Shown here: one piece after another, positions 7,628-16,024 of the stretch
Position numbering within the stretch: position 1 is the stretch's first letter
Layout of the letters: the number at the start of each line of letters is the position of its first letter
Source: Proteiniborus ethanoligenes
GTDB lineage: Bacteria > Bacillota > Clostridia > Tissierellales > Proteiniboraceae
Reading direction: 5' to 3'
Length of the DNA stretch: 38,258 bases
Assembly: GCF_900107485.1 (NCBI RefSeq)
Contig: NZ_FNQE01000032.1
Location: 1-38,258 of the forward strand
Made by a program: the position numbers and the translations under genes
Notes under the pieces: model-generated
The model's database searches: none
What the model was told of the DNA's origin: nothing
The model's input: only the letters and a program-made list of their open reading frames with translations

Positions 7628-7656
7628 TTGACAAATGCTAGATAATAAAATATAAT
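7628..7656 (+). promoter_or_regulatory. Main promoter of the infC-rpmI-rplT operon
   Basis: A perfect-consensus promoter: TTGACA (7628-7633), 17-bp spacer, TATAAT (7651-7656). The start would be near 7663, giving a ~187-nt leader before infC. Confidence 0.9.
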
Positions 7657-7663
7657 GAACTAG

Positions 7664-7820
7664 GATATATAATAGTATGAAAACAAAGTAGAAGTTTCCG
7701 CTTCTCACCTTACAGCAAAGGCTTATAGGGTTAATATTTACGATTTAATCAGCGTTTTATATGCTTTTTATGTAGTGTAATATAGCGGATAGTTTTACTA
7801 TCCGTTTTTGTTTTTTTAAT
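7664..7820 (+). promoter_or_regulatory. infC operon leader with attenuator (L20-type ribosomal-protein leader)
   Basis: The transcribed leader has a short hairpin (AGAAG 7690-7694 with CTTCT 7701-7705), then a region ending in a perfect 7-bp terminator stem (CGGATAG 7786-7792 with CTATCCG 7798-7804) and a T-run (7805-7817), all before the infC ribosome binding site. In Firmicutes this operon is controlled by L20 binding its leader, which stabilises premature termination. The architecture fits, but I have not matched the L20 binding site base by base. Confidence 0.65.
7786..7817 (+). terminator. Attenuator terminator in the infC leader
   Basis: A perfect 7-bp stem with loop TTTTA, followed by TTTTTGTTTTTTT. 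It sits 33 nt before infC with a strong promoter upstream, so it is regulatory rather than the end of a gene. Confidence 0.85.
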
Positions 7821-7849
7821 ATTTTTTAAAATTTAGGAGGTGTCTTAAT

Positions 7850-8356
7850 ATTAAAGAACTTCAAATTAATGAGGAAATCAGGGAAAAGGAAATAAGGCTA
7901 ATAGATGAAAATGGAGAACAGCTTGGCCTTATGTCTTCAAAAAAAGCTATGGAGATTGCAGATGAGAGAAAGCTAGATTTAGTTATGATAGCGCCTCAAG
8001 CAACTCCACCAGTATGCCGAATAATGGACTATGGTAAGTACAAGTATGAGCTTGCCAAAAGAGAAAAAGAAGCAAGAAAAAACCAAAAAGTAATCAATGT
8101 CAAAGAAATTAGGCTTACACCAAGTATTGAAATTAACGATCTAAAAGTTAAAGCTAATAGAGCTATTGATTTCTTAAAGGATGAAGATAAGGTGAAGGTT
8201 ACAGTAAGGTTTAGAGGAAGAGAGATGGGGCATACTGAAAAAGGAATGGAAGTGCTTAATAAGTTTTCAGAATTAATTTCTGAGTATGGAACTGTAGATA
8301 AGCAACCCAAGCTAGAAGGCAGAAACATGGTAATGCATTTGAACCCCAAAAACTAA
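7850..8356 (+). CDS. infC: Translation initiation factor IF-3, AUU start
   Basis: This 168-aa factor binds the 30S subunit, keeps it free of 50S and proofreads start-codon pairing. The start is ATT at 7850, 9 nt after AGGAGG (7835-7840); it yields [17 protein letters not shown], matching the family N-terminus. The first in-frame ATG (7931) would remove 27 conserved residues. A rare AUU start is a known feature of infC and permits autoregulation, because IF-3 rejects non-canonical starts. The N-domain, a Lys-rich linker ([11 protein letters not shown]) and the C-domain are all present. It is the first gene of infC-rpmI-rplT. Confidence 0.95.
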   Translation: MKELQINEEIREKEIRLIDENGEQLGLMSSKKAMEIADERKLDLVMIAPQATPPVCRIMDYGKYKYELAKREKEARKNQKVINVKEIRLTPSIEINDLKVKANRAIDFLKDEDKVKVTVRFRGREMGHTEKGMEVLNKFSELISEYGTVDKQPKLEGRNMVMHLNPKN

Positions 8357-8378
8357 TTACTTGGAAGGAGGAAACATC

Positions 8379-8573
8379 ATGCCAAAAATGAAAACACATA
8401 GAGGAGCAGCAAAAAGATTTAAGAAAACAGGTACTGGAAAACTTAAGAGATATAAAGCATATAAGAGTCACTTAACAGGGAAAAAATCTCCAAAGAGAGT
8501 TAGAAGATTGAGAAAAGCTACATTGGTAAGCCCTGGTGATGCAAGAAGAATAAGCCCATTATTACCATACTAA
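8379..8573 (+). CDS. rpmI: Ribosomal protein L35
   Basis: This 64-aa, highly basic 50S protein begins [14 protein letters not shown], the L35 signature. GGAAGGAGG (8363-8371) ends 7 nt before the ATG at 8379; an in-frame ATG at 8361 lies before that ribosome binding site and is rejected. It is 22 nt downstream of infC and 26 nt upstream of rplT. The internal [18 protein letters not shown] segment is typical. Confidence 0.97.
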   Translation: MPKMKTHRGAAKRFKKTGTGKLKRYKAYKSHLTGKKSPKRVRRLRKATLVSPGDARRISPLLPY

Positions 8574-8599
8574 TTAGATGAACAAGGAGGAGAGAAAAG

Positions 8600-8950
8600 A
8601 TGGCTAGAGTAAAAGGAGCAGTAAATGCAAAGAAAAAACATAGAAAAATATTAAAGTCTGCAAAAGGCTATTATGGCGCAAAAAGCAAGCTATATAGACC
8701 AGCTAACCAAGCTGTAATGAAGTCTCTACAATACGCATATGTAGGTCGTAAATTAAAAAAGAGAGATTTTAGAAAACTTTGGATTACAAGAATAAACGCT
8801 GCGGCTAGAATAAATGGCATGTCTTATAGTACATTTATTAATGGACTAAAGAAGGCTAATATTGAAGTAAATAGAAAAATGCTATCAGAAATGGCAATAC
8901 ACGATGCTCAAGGCTTTGCGAGATTGGTAGAAGTAGCAAAGAATGCATAA
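8600..8950 (+). CDS. rplT: Ribosomal protein L20
   Basis: This 116-aa 23S rRNA-binding protein is required early in 50S assembly and is the known autoregulator of this operon in Firmicutes. [18 protein letters not shown] and [19 protein letters not shown] are diagnostic, and the length is standard. The RBS AAGGAGGAG lies about 8 nt upstream. It is the last gene of the operon and is followed by a terminator. Confidence 0.97.
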   Translation: MARVKGAVNAKKKHRKILKSAKGYYGAKSKLYRPANQAVMKSLQYAYVGRKLKKRDFRKLWITRINAAARINGMSYSTFINGLKKANIEVNRKMLSEMAIHDAQGFARLVEVAKNA

Positions 8951-8955
8951 ATAAT

Positions 8956-8985
8956 AAAAGTTCCGATTACGGAGCTTTTTATTTT
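8956..8985 (+). terminator. Terminator of the infC-rpmI-rplT operon
   Basis: A 10-bp stem with one G-U pair, AAAAGTTCCG (8956-8965) and CGGAGCTTTT (8970-8979). The loop is ATTA and a T-rich tail follows. Confidence 0.85.
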
Positions 8986-9031
8986 GCTTAAATATATATA
9001 ATTAAATTAAGTTTTAAGAAGTAGCTTTAAA

Positions 9032-9040
9032 TGGTATAAT
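9032..9040 (+). promoter_or_regulatory. Extended -10 promoter before ktrB
   Basis: TGG-TATAAT (9032-9040) with a weak TTTTAA 17 bp upstream. It lies about 27 bp before the ktrB start, so the leader is short. Confidence 0.5.
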
Positions 9041-9066
9041 ATTAAATATATTAGAAAGATCTAACA

Positions 9067-10434
9067 ATGCAGGAGATGGTAATCATAGATTTCATTAATA
9101 AATTTGTTGAATCAAAATTAAATCCAGCACAAGTTTTGGCTTTAGGCTTTGGAGGACTTATTCTTATAGGAGCTACTCTTCTTAACCTGCCATTAGCTTC
9201 AGTAGATGGAAAAAGCATAGGGTTTATTAACTCTTTATTTACTGCTTCTTCAGCTGTATGTGTAACAGGATTAGTTGTAGTCAACACTGCTACTCATTGG
9301 TCTATATTTGGCAAGGTAGTAATTATCCTATTGATTCAAATGGGAGGCTTAGGGTTTATGACCATGGCCACATTAGTGGCTCTGATTCTTGGTAAAAGGA
9401 TTACTTTGAAAGGTAGGCTATTGATACAAGAAGGATTAAATCAACTTTCGTTAGAAGGCGTAGTAAAGCTCACAAAATACGTGATAATATCTACTTTAGT
9501 TATAGAAGCTATTGGAGCAGTACTATTGTCAACAAGATTTATACCTATATACGGCTTCAAAACAGGGATTTTGTTTTCTATATTTCACTCGATATCAGCC
9601 TTTTGCAATGCAGGCTTTGATATTACCGGCAATAGCATAGTGCCTTTTGTAGGCGACTTTATTGTTAATATTACTATTTCTATACTCATTATTATTGGAG
9701 GATTAGGATACACTGTTTATATTGATGTAACTACTCATAAAAATCTAAAGAAATGCTCGCTTCACACTAAATTTGTTTTATTTATCACAGGAATATTGCT
9801 CCTTGCTGGCTTTATATTTTTCTTTATAGTTGAATATACGAATCCAGATACCCTAGGGAATCTATCTTTTTTAGAAAAAATAATTGCTTCTATGTTCCAA
9901 TCTGTTGTAACTAGGACTGCTGGATTTAATAGTATAGATATAGGAAGCATTTCTAAAGCTACTACATTCATGATGATAATATTAATGTTTATAGGAGGTT
10001 CCCCAAGCTCTACAGCAGGAGGTATAAAAACAACTACCTTTGGTGTTATAATACTTTCAATAATAACAGTACTTAAAGGTAAAACTGATGTTGAAGCATT
10101 TAAGAAGAGAATTCCTAATGAGTTGATATTTAGGGCGTTAGCAGTAGTAGGTATAGGGCTTTTCTTAGTAATTTTAGTTACTATGGTATTGACTTTAACA
10201 GAAGTAGATGCTACTTTCTTAGATATATTGTTTGAAACAACATCTGCCTTTGCCACCGTAGGCTTGACAAGAGGCATTACACCTGATCTATCAAGTCTTG
10301 GTAAAATAATATTGACATTTACCATGTTTGCAGGAAGGCTGGGACCCTTAACCTTAGGATTCGCATTGGCTAAAAAGCAAGATGAATATAAAGGAAACTA
10401 TAGATACTCTGAAGGGAAAATAATAGTAGGCTAG
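9067..10434 (+). CDS. ktrB: KtrB/TrkH-type potassium uptake channel subunit
   Basis: A 455-aa membrane protein with the fourfold TM-pore-TM plan of the SKT superfamily. The four filter segments are recognisable: SSAVCVTGLVV (~58), SAFCNAGFDI (~177), TRTAGFNSID (~283) and SAFATVGLTRG (~398), each with the key Gly. The GGSPSSTAGGIKT stretch in the third repeat is also characteristic. It imports K+, with Na+ coupling usual in the Ktr group, under control of the RCK subunit encoded next. The ATG has a weak Shine-Dalgarno; CAGGAG is inside the gene just before a second in-frame ATG (9076), so the true start could be slightly later. Confidence 0.92.
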   Translation: MQEMVIIDFINKFVESKLNPAQVLALGFGGLILIGATLLNLPLASVDGKSIGFINSLFTASSAVCVTGLVVVNTATHWSIFGKVVIILLIQMGGLGFMTMATLVALILGKRITLKGRLLIQEGLNQLSLEGVVKLTKYVIISTLVIEAIGAVLLSTRFIPIYGFKTGILFSIFHSISAFCNAGFDITGNSIVPFVGDFIVNITISILIIIGGLGYTVYIDVTTHKNLKKCSLHTKFVLFITGILLLAGFIFFFIVEYTNPDTLGNLSFLEKIIASMFQSVVTRTAGFNSIDIGSISKATTFMMIILMFIGGSPSSTAGGIKTTTFGVIILSIITVLKGKTDVEAFKKRIPNELIFRALAVVGIGLFLVILVTMVLTLTEVDATFLDILFETTSAFATVGLTRGITPDLSSLGKIILTFTMFAGRLGPLTLGFALAKKQDEYKGNYRYSEGKIIVG

Positions 10435-10446
10435 GAAGGTGAGAGG

Positions 10447-11100
10447 ATGAAGCAATTTGTTGTTATTGGATGTGGAAGATTTGGAGCAAGTGTAGCCAGA
10501 ACATTGCATAGTCAAGGCTATGATGTGCTTGCAATTGATAATGATGAAGAAAAAGTACAGGAAATATCTGAATCAGTTACCTATGCAGTACAAGCTAATG
10601 TAGAAGATGAAAATGTATTAAAATCCTTAGGTATAAGAAATTTTGATGTTGCTGTAATAAGTATAGGCTCTGATATTCAAGCATCTATCATGGCAACTCT
10701 TATTGTAAAAGAAATGGGAGTAAAGACAGTAATAGCAAAGGCACAAAGTGATGTTCATGCAAAGGTGCTATATAAAATAGGTGCTGACAGAGTTGTATTT
10801 CCTGAGAGAGATATGGGTGTGAGAGTAGCACACAACTTAGTATCATCAAACGTTCTAGATTATATCGAATTGGCACCTAATTATAGTATAATAGAAATTT
10901 TTGCACTTAAAGAATGGGAGAACAAAACACTCAAGGAGCTTAGGCTACCAGCCAAATATGGAATAAATGTAATGGCTATAAAGCAAAATGATAGTGTAAA
11001 CATTTCTCCTTATGCTGATGATATTGTAAAGCCTGGAGATGTACTAATAGTAATTGGAAGCAATGAAGATTTAAGTAAGTTAGAAAAAAAGGCAGATTGA
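10447..11100 (+). CDS. ktrA: KtrA/TrkA-type RCK regulatory subunit
   Basis: This 217-aa cytosolic subunit gates KtrB in response to nucleotides. The RCK_N Rossmann domain has GCGRFGASVA (~8-17) with the acidic strand end LAIDND (~30-35). The RCK_C domain begins about residue 135 and ends PGDVLIVIGSNEDL. The RBS AGGTGAGAGG partly overlaps the spacer, only 12 bp after ktrB, so the two form a transcription unit. The length is that of KtrA/KtrC rather than the duplicated ~460-aa TrkA. Confidence 0.93.
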   Translation: MKQFVVIGCGRFGASVARTLHSQGYDVLAIDNDEEKVQEISESVTYAVQANVEDENVLKSLGIRNFDVAVISIGSDIQASIMATLIVKEMGVKTVIAKAQSDVHAKVLYKIGADRVVFPERDMGVRVAHNLVSSNVLDYIELAPNYSIIEIFALKEWENKTLKELRLPAKYGINVMAIKQNDSVNISPYADDIVKPGDVLIVIGSNEDLSKLEKKAD

Positions 11101-11110
11101 GGTTTTAGGA

Positions 11111-11935
11111 ATGTGTGAAATGATAACTAGTTCTTCAAATACAATTATAAAAGAAATAAAATCTCTCCACAGAAAAAAAGACAGATGGGCAAAAAATAGC
11201 TTTTTTGTTGAAGGAGTTAGAGGAGTTGAAGATTGTATAAAATCTGGTATAAGAGTAGAATACCTAGTGTATTCTGATATGCTATTGAGTACTAATGGTG
11301 GACAACAGCTCCTTGAAGAAATAAGCTATAAAGATTATAAAATATACTATATATCTGATAAACTTTTTAAAGAAGTATCTGATACTGAAAAGCCACAAGG
11401 CATATTAGCAGTAGTAAAGCTTCATTTAAAAGATATAAAGGAAGCTCTATTAGAAAAAAACAACTTTTTAGTGCTTTTAGATAGAATTCAGGATCCTGGC
11501 AATTTGGGAACCATAATAAGAACAGCAGATGCATTTGGTGCAAATGGAGTTATAGTTACAGAAGGGTGTGTAGATGTATTTAATCCTAAGACCATTCGCT
11601 CTACTATGGGATCAATTTTTCATGTTCCAATTATATATTATGGCTGCATAAAAGAAGCCATAAGAGATTTAAAGGCTTATAATATAAAAATAATCACCAC
11701 ATCCTTAGCTGCAAAAAAATACTCCTATGAGATAGATTTTAATACAAGCTTCTCCTTAGTTATTGGCAATGAAGCATCTGGAGTATCCGAAGAAGTTATG
11801 GAAGCCTCCGATTCACTTATTAAAATACCGATGACAGGGCAAGCAGAGTCCCTAAATGCAGCTATAGCTTCATCGGTAATAATGTATGAGGCTTTAAGAC
11901 AGAGGGCTTATTTTCAAAAAAATCATAAAATTTAG
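11111..11935 (+). CDS. SpoU/TrmH-family 2'-O-ribose RNA methyltransferase
   Basis: A 274-aa, SAM-dependent trefoil-knot methyltransferase. The N-terminal substrate-binding domain (KDRWAKNSFFVEGVRGVED) is followed by the three SpoU motifs: LDRIQDPGNLGTIIRTADA (~122-140), LVIGNEASGVSEEV (~217-230) and IKIPMTGQAESLNAAIA (~238-254). The closest type is the B. subtilis YsgA-like rRNA methylases, commonly beside pheST in Firmicutes. The rRNA target nucleotide cannot be inferred. It starts 10 bp after ktrA. GAGG lies ~8 nt upstream, a modest ribosome binding site. Confidence 0.9.
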   Translation: MCEMITSSSNTIIKEIKSLHRKKDRWAKNSFFVEGVRGVEDCIKSGIRVEYLVYSDMLLSTNGGQQLLEEISYKDYKIYYISDKLFKEVSDTEKPQGILAVVKLHLKDIKEALLEKNNFLVLLDRIQDPGNLGTIIRTADAFGANGVIVTEGCVDVFNPKTIRSTMGSIFHVPIIYYGCIKEAIRDLKAYNIKIITTSLAAKKYSYEIDFNTSFSLVIGNEASGVSEEVMEASDSLIKIPMTGQAESLNAAIASSVIMYEALRQRAYFQKNHKI

Positions 11936-11947
11936 TTTTCATATTCC

Positions 11948-11976
11948 TTGAAATTTTTAACACCTCATGCTATAAT
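11948..11976 (+). promoter_or_regulatory. Strong promoter before yqzL and the pheST T-box
   Basis: TTGAAA (11948-11953), a 17-bp spacer ending TGC, and TATAAT (11971-11976). It begins just 12 nt after the methyltransferase stop codon. No comparable promoter was found between here and the T-box, so it probably drives yqzL, the leader and pheST together. Confidence 0.8.
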
Positions 11977-12009
11977 CTTAGTAAATAGCTTTAGAGAGGT
12001 GTTTTATAT

Positions 12010-12114
12010 ATGTTTAACGCAGAATTTTTCTGGAAAATGTTTGAGCTTACTGGCTCTGTCAACGCCTATCTAATATATAAGAAGCTTATTATGAACTGTC
12101 AAATTAATATCTAA
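12010..12114 (+). CDS. yqzL: YqzL-like small protein
   Basis: A 34-aa ORF, ATG to TAA, with GAGAGGTG 8-9 nt upstream. The peptide begins MFNAEFFWKMFELTGSVNAY, matching the very small YqzL family of Bacillales and Clostridia, in which NAEFFWKxFExTGSVxAYL is the conserved core. The function is unknown. Here it occupies the space between a strong promoter and the pheST T-box and is probably on the same transcript. Six residues after KKLI (MNCQIN region) extend past the usual end. Confidence 0.8.
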   Translation: MFNAEFFWKMFELTGSVNAYLIYKKLIMNCQINI

Positions 12115-12119
12115 AAGTA

Positions 12120-12349
12120 ATGACAGAGAGAGTATGTATTTTAATGCTTAAAGAGAGAAGGTGCCGTGGCTGGAAGCACTTTTATGTGAAGAAATACAGA
12201 AGTTCCCTCTTGAACTGCTAGGTTGAAATAGTAGTAAACTTAGGCCGGTTTTTTACCGTTAACATAGTGAGTGATTTGATTTATTATCAAATTATTAGGG
12301 TGGTACCGCGGAAAACTTCGTCCCTTTGTGACGAGGTTTTTTTATTTTT
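12120..12349 (+). promoter_or_regulatory. T-box riboswitch, specifier UUC (Phe), upstream of pheST
   Basis: The conserved T-box AGGGTGGTACCGCGG is at 12297-12311; its TGGT bulge pairs with the ACCA end of uncharged tRNA. In stem I the specifier-loop 3' side reads GAAG-TTC-C, with TTC at 12203-12205, between helices AATAC (paired with GTATT near 12134) and CCTCTT. UUC matches tRNA-Phe (GAA) and the downstream synthetase. Uncharged tRNA-Phe should stabilise the antiterminator and switch on pheST. Confidence 0.93.
12314..12348 (+). terminator. T-box terminator of pheST
   Basis: A 9-bp stem, AACTTCGTC (12314-12322) and GACGAGGTT (12330-12338), with one G-U pair, followed by a T-run. Its 5' arm immediately follows the T-box, so the antiterminator excludes it. 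Confidence 0.9.
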
Positions 12350-12402
12350 GTAAAGGTTAATAATTGAGAAAATAGCTTTTTAGCAGGAAGGGAGTGCATA
12401 AA

Positions 12403-13425
12403 ATGAGAGAATTATTAAAAATTATGAAAGAAAGGGCTTTGCTTGAGCTTGAAAACACAAATAAGCTTGAAGAGCTTGAACAATTAAGGATTAAGTTTCT
12501 AGGTAAAAAAGGTGAATTGACCCAAGTTTTAAGAGGGATGGGCAGTTTATCTAGTGAAGAAAGACCTATAGTTGGTCAAGTGGCAAATGAGGTTAGGGTA
12601 TTAATAGAAAATGGCATTGAGAAAGTTAAAGAGAAACTTAAGGAAGAGTCAAAAAATATAAAATTAAATGCAGAAATATTAGATATTTCCATGCCAGGAA
12701 CCCAAATAGAAAAAGGACACAGACATCCACTTATAGGAGTAATGGAGGAGCTAGAAAATATTTTCATGAGCATGGGATTTAGCATAGTACAGGGTCCAGA
12801 GGTGGAAACTGTGTACAATAACTTTGATGCATTGAACTCTCCTGAAAATCATCCTTCAAGGGATCCGTCAGATACCTTTTATATAACTGATGACATCCTA
12901 TTAAGAACTCATACATCGCCAGTGCAGATAAGGACAATGAAAGAAAACAAGCCACCGCTAAGAATAGTATCTGCAGGTAGAACCTTTAGATTTGATGATG
13001 TAGATGATACTCACTCACCAATGTTTCATCAGCTAGAGGGATTAGTAGTAGATAAAAATATTACAATGGCTAATCTTAAGCATACAATAGATATGTTTAT
13101 TAGAGAGCTTTTTGGAAGCCAAATGAAAACCAGATTTAGACCCCATTATTTTCCTTTTACTGAGCCAAGTGCTGAAGTTGACGTGTCATGCTTAAAATGT
13201 ATGGGTAAAGGCTGTGAAGCATGTAATGGAACAGGTTGGAGTATGGAACTACTTGGATGTGGAATGGTCCATCCAAATGTTCTAAGAAACTGTGGAATAG
13301 ACCCTGAAATTTACAGTGGTTTTGCATTTGGACTAGGTGTAGACAGAATTGCCATGGTTAAGTATGGCATTAACAATATAAGACTTTTATTTGAAAATGA
13401 CATGAGATTTTTAAATCAGTTTTAA
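12403..13425 (+). CDS. pheS: Phenylalanyl-tRNA synthetase alpha subunit
   Basis: The 340-aa catalytic subunit of the (alpha-beta)2 enzyme. An N-terminal coiled coil (residues ~1-90) is followed by the class II core. Motif 2 is LLRTHTSPVQIRTM and motif 3 FAFGLGVDRIAMVKYG near the C-terminus. The CLKC...GCEAC cysteine cluster before GWSMELLG is the Firmicutes variant, likely metal-binding. ATG 12403 follows GAAGGGAG by about 8 nt; the in-frame GTG at 12394 is inside the ribosome binding site. Expression should rise on phenylalanine limitation through the T-box. Confidence 0.97.
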   Translation: MRELLKIMKERALLELENTNKLEELEQLRIKFLGKKGELTQVLRGMGSLSSEERPIVGQVANEVRVLIENGIEKVKEKLKEESKNIKLNAEILDISMPGTQIEKGHRHPLIGVMEELENIFMSMGFSIVQGPEVETVYNNFDALNSPENHPSRDPSDTFYITDDILLRTHTSPVQIRTMKENKPPLRIVSAGRTFRFDDVDDTHSPMFHQLEGLVVDKNITMANLKHTIDMFIRELFGSQMKTRFRPHYFPFTEPSAEVDVSCLKCMGKGCEACNGTGWSMELLGCGMVHPNVLRNCGIDPEIYSGFAFGLGVDRIAMVKYGINNIRLLFENDMRFLNQF

Positions 13426-13444
13426 GGAAAGGAGATGTTAGAAT

Positions 13445-15841
13445 ATGCTAGTACCTGTAAAATGGTTAAAGGAATATGTAGATATAGATATAGATGCAAA
13501 AGAACTTGCAGATAGACTGACTATGTCAGGTTCCCATGTGGATTCCATAGATAGTATAGATAGTGGAATAGAAAATGTAGTAGTAGGCAAAATTCTAGAA
13601 ATCCAAAGGCATCCTGATGCAGATAAATTAGTAGTTACCATAGTAGATGTAGGTGAAGAAAAGGTTCAAATAGTAACTGGAGCAGATAATATAAAAGTAG
13701 GAGATTATATACCTGTTGCATTAGTAGGTGCGAAGCTTCCAGGAGGAGTTAAAATAAAAAAAGGTAAGCTTAGAGGTGTGGAGTCCTGTGGAATGCTTTG
13801 CTCAGCACAGGAACTAGGTATAAATGACAATGTAGTATCTAAGGAAAACAAAGATGGCATATTTATACTAGATAAAGAATATACCTTAGGCCAAGATATA
13901 AAGGAAACTCTAGGGTTATATGGAGAGGTAATAGATTTTGAAATAACTCCAAATCGCTCAGATTGTTTAAGCATCATTGGTATGGCAAGGGAAACAGCAG
14001 CAACACTAGGTAAAGCTGTGAAGTACCCTAAAATAGAGATAAAAAATGAAGTAGATGATATTAAGGATTATGTTAATGGAATAACTGTACAGGATAAGGA
14101 CCTATGCAAGAGATACTACGCAAAAGTTGTAAAGGATATTAAAATAGAACCATCACCTATGTGGATGCAAAGAAGACTTATGGAAGCAGGAGTAAGACCC
14201 ATAAACAATATAGTAGATATCACAAACTATGTTATGCTGGAAGTTGGTCAGCCCCTACATGCTTTTGATCTTGATGTATTAGAAGGCAAAAAAATAATTA
14301 TAAGAAGAGCAGAGGAAGGCGAAAAAATCATTACTTTAGATGACGTAGAAAGAACTTTAGATTCAACAATGCTAGTTATAGCAGATGAAAAGAAACCTGT
14401 AGGCATAGCAGGGGTTATGGGAGGAGAAGATAGCGGAGTTACAGAAAAGACAAAAAATATACTTATTGAATCTGCTAACTTTAATGGAAGAAGTGTTAGA
14501 CTGACATCAAGGAAAACAAGCCTAAGAACGGAAGCATCAGCTAAATTTGAAAAGGATATTGATCCAAACCTAGTAGATATGGCCTGCAATCGTGTTTGTC
14601 AGCTAATTGAAGAGATTGGCGCAGGTACTGTAGTGAAAAATCATATAGATATATATGAGGGTAAATTAGAAGAGCGTGTAATGGAGCTATCTCCAGAAAA
14701 AGCAAATAAGCTTTTAGGAACATCAATAGAACCAATGGAAATGGTAAGGATGTTAAATGCTCTTGAACTAAAAGCAAAGCTTGAAAATCATAGGATAGTT
14801 GTAGAGATACCATCCTTTAGAAGGGATTTAGAAATAGAAGCAGACCTAATAGAAGAAGTAGGAAGAATTTATGGGCTCCATAGAATTACCCCACAGCCAA
14901 TCCTAGGAACTTTAGTAAAGGCTGAAAAATCCATACCGAGACAGATTGAAGATAAAGCAAAAAATATATTAACAGGAATAGGATTAAACGAAATAACAAC
15001 CTATTCATTCATAAGTCCAAAGCAATATGACAAGTTAAATATCTCAGATGAAAGCATGAAGAGAAAGTATGTAGAAATAAGAAATCCTTTAGGTGAAGAT
15101 TATAGTGTCATGAGGACTACTCTCATAGGAAATACTCTTGATGTGTTGACTAGAAATTATAAGCACGGAGTAGAAAAGGCATGGACTTATGAAATAGGAA
15201 ATACATTTATTCCAAAAGAACTTCCTGTTGCTGATTTACCTTATGAAAATAGAACTCTTTGTATTGGAATGTATGGAGAAAGTGATTTCTTTAAAATAAA
15301 AGGTGTAGCAGATTTGCTACTAGACAAACTAGGAATTAAAGACTACGAATATATTAGAGAAAAAAATGACCCTACATTTCATCCTGGCAGAACAGCAAAT
15401 ATAACACTAGGAAATCATGTATTAGGAATAATAGGGGAAGTTCACCCAGATGTTAGTGAAAACTATGGAATGAAGGAGAGAGTCTATGTAGCAGAGCTTA
15501 GCTTCGACCTAATGATTCTAGCCTCTAATCTAGAGAAAAAATATACTCCACTACCAAAATACCCTTCAGTAACTAGGGATATTGCATTAGTCCTTAATGA
15601 AGATATTATGGTGAAGGAAATAGAGAAGATAATAATGGAAAATGGGAAAAAGCTAGTTGAAGCTGTAAAGCTATTTGACGTATATAAGGGTGGGCAGGTA
15701 GAAGCAGGAAAGAAAAGTGTAGCCTATTCTATTACCTACAGATCCCATGACAAAACACTAACAGACGATGATGTATCACAAGTTCACAATAAAATAGTAG
15801 AAGAGCTAAAAGAAAAACTAAACGCCACACTAAGAAGCTAA
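13445..15841 (+). CDS. pheT: Phenylalanyl-tRNA synthetase beta subunit
   Basis: 798 aa, a standard length. Domains in order: N-terminal tRNA-binding OB-fold (~40-150), B3/B4 editing domain (~210-395, including the GQPLHAFD and IAGVMGGEDSGV segments), B5 (~405-475), class II-like core (~490-680) and C-terminal FDX-ACB anticodon-binding domain (~705-798, beginning PKYPSVTRDIALV). It clears mischarged Tyr-tRNA-Phe and positions tRNA for PheS. AAGGAGATG lies ~10 nt upstream of the ATG, 19 nt after pheS. It is followed by a terminator. Confidence 0.97.
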   Translation: MLVPVKWLKEYVDIDIDAKELADRLTMSGSHVDSIDSIDSGIENVVVGKILEIQRHPDADKLVVTIVDVGEEKVQIVTGADNIKVGDYIPVALVGAKLPGGVKIKKGKLRGVESCGMLCSAQELGINDNVVSKENKDGIFILDKEYTLGQDIKETLGLYGEVIDFEITPNRSDCLSIIGMARETAATLGKAVKYPKIEIKNEVDDIKDYVNGITVQDKDLCKRYYAKVVKDIKIEPSPMWMQRRLMEAGVRPINNIVDITNYVMLEVGQPLHAFDLDVLEGKKIIIRRAEEGEKIITLDDVERTLDSTMLVIADEKKPVGIAGVMGGEDSGVTEKTKNILIESANFNGRSVRLTSRKTSLRTEASAKFEKDIDPNLVDMACNRVCQLIEEIGAGTVVKNHIDIYEGKLEERVMELSPEKANKLLGTSIEPMEMVRMLNALELKAKLENHRIVVEIPSFRRDLEIEADLIEEVGRIYGLHRITPQPILGTLVKAEKSIPRQIEDKAKNILTGIGLNEITTYSFISPKQYDKLNISDESMKRKYVEIRNPLGEDYSVMRTTLIGNTLDVLTRNYKHGVEKAWTYEIGNTFIPKELPVADLPYENRTLCIGMYGESDFFKIKGVADLLLDKLGIKDYEYIREKNDPTFHPGRTANITLGNHVLGIIGEVHPDVSENYGMKERVYVAELSFDLMILASNLEKKYTPLPKYPSVTRDIALVLNEDIMVKEIEKIIMENGKKLVEAVKLFDVYKGGQVEAGKKSVAYSITYRSHDKTLTDDDVSQVHNKIVEELKEKLNATLRS

Positions 15842-15853
15842 AAGAACAAAACT

Positions 15854-15908
15854 AAAATGCATCTCAAAAGTTAAACCATACATTTAACTTTTTGCGGTGC
15901 ATTTTTTT
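15854..15908 (+). terminator. Terminator of the pheST operon
   Basis: A long composite stem. Outer AAAATGCA (15854-15861) pairs with TGCATTTT (15898-15905), and an inner perfect 10-bp AAAAGTTAAA / TTTAACTTTT pairs around CCATACA. A T-run ends at 15908. Confidence 0.85.
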
Positions 15909-16024
15909 AACGAACAGAAAAGTTCTGCTTTTATTTTGCACTCTTTTTTAATATATAAGAAGGAAATTAGATAAATAAGAAGAATAATAATAAATAAGCA
16001 ATGTTCTTAAAGGAGAGTGTAGCT

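Noticed and set aside
7931-8356. infC starting at ATG 7931
   Set aside because: It has no ribosome binding site and would drop conserved N-terminal residues present upstream in frame.
13438-13641. Antisense ORFs across pheT, mutS2, iorA and others
   Set aside because: They lack ribosome binding sites and family matches, and they shadow well-supported genes; the same applies to 37797-37985 over the rRNA leader.
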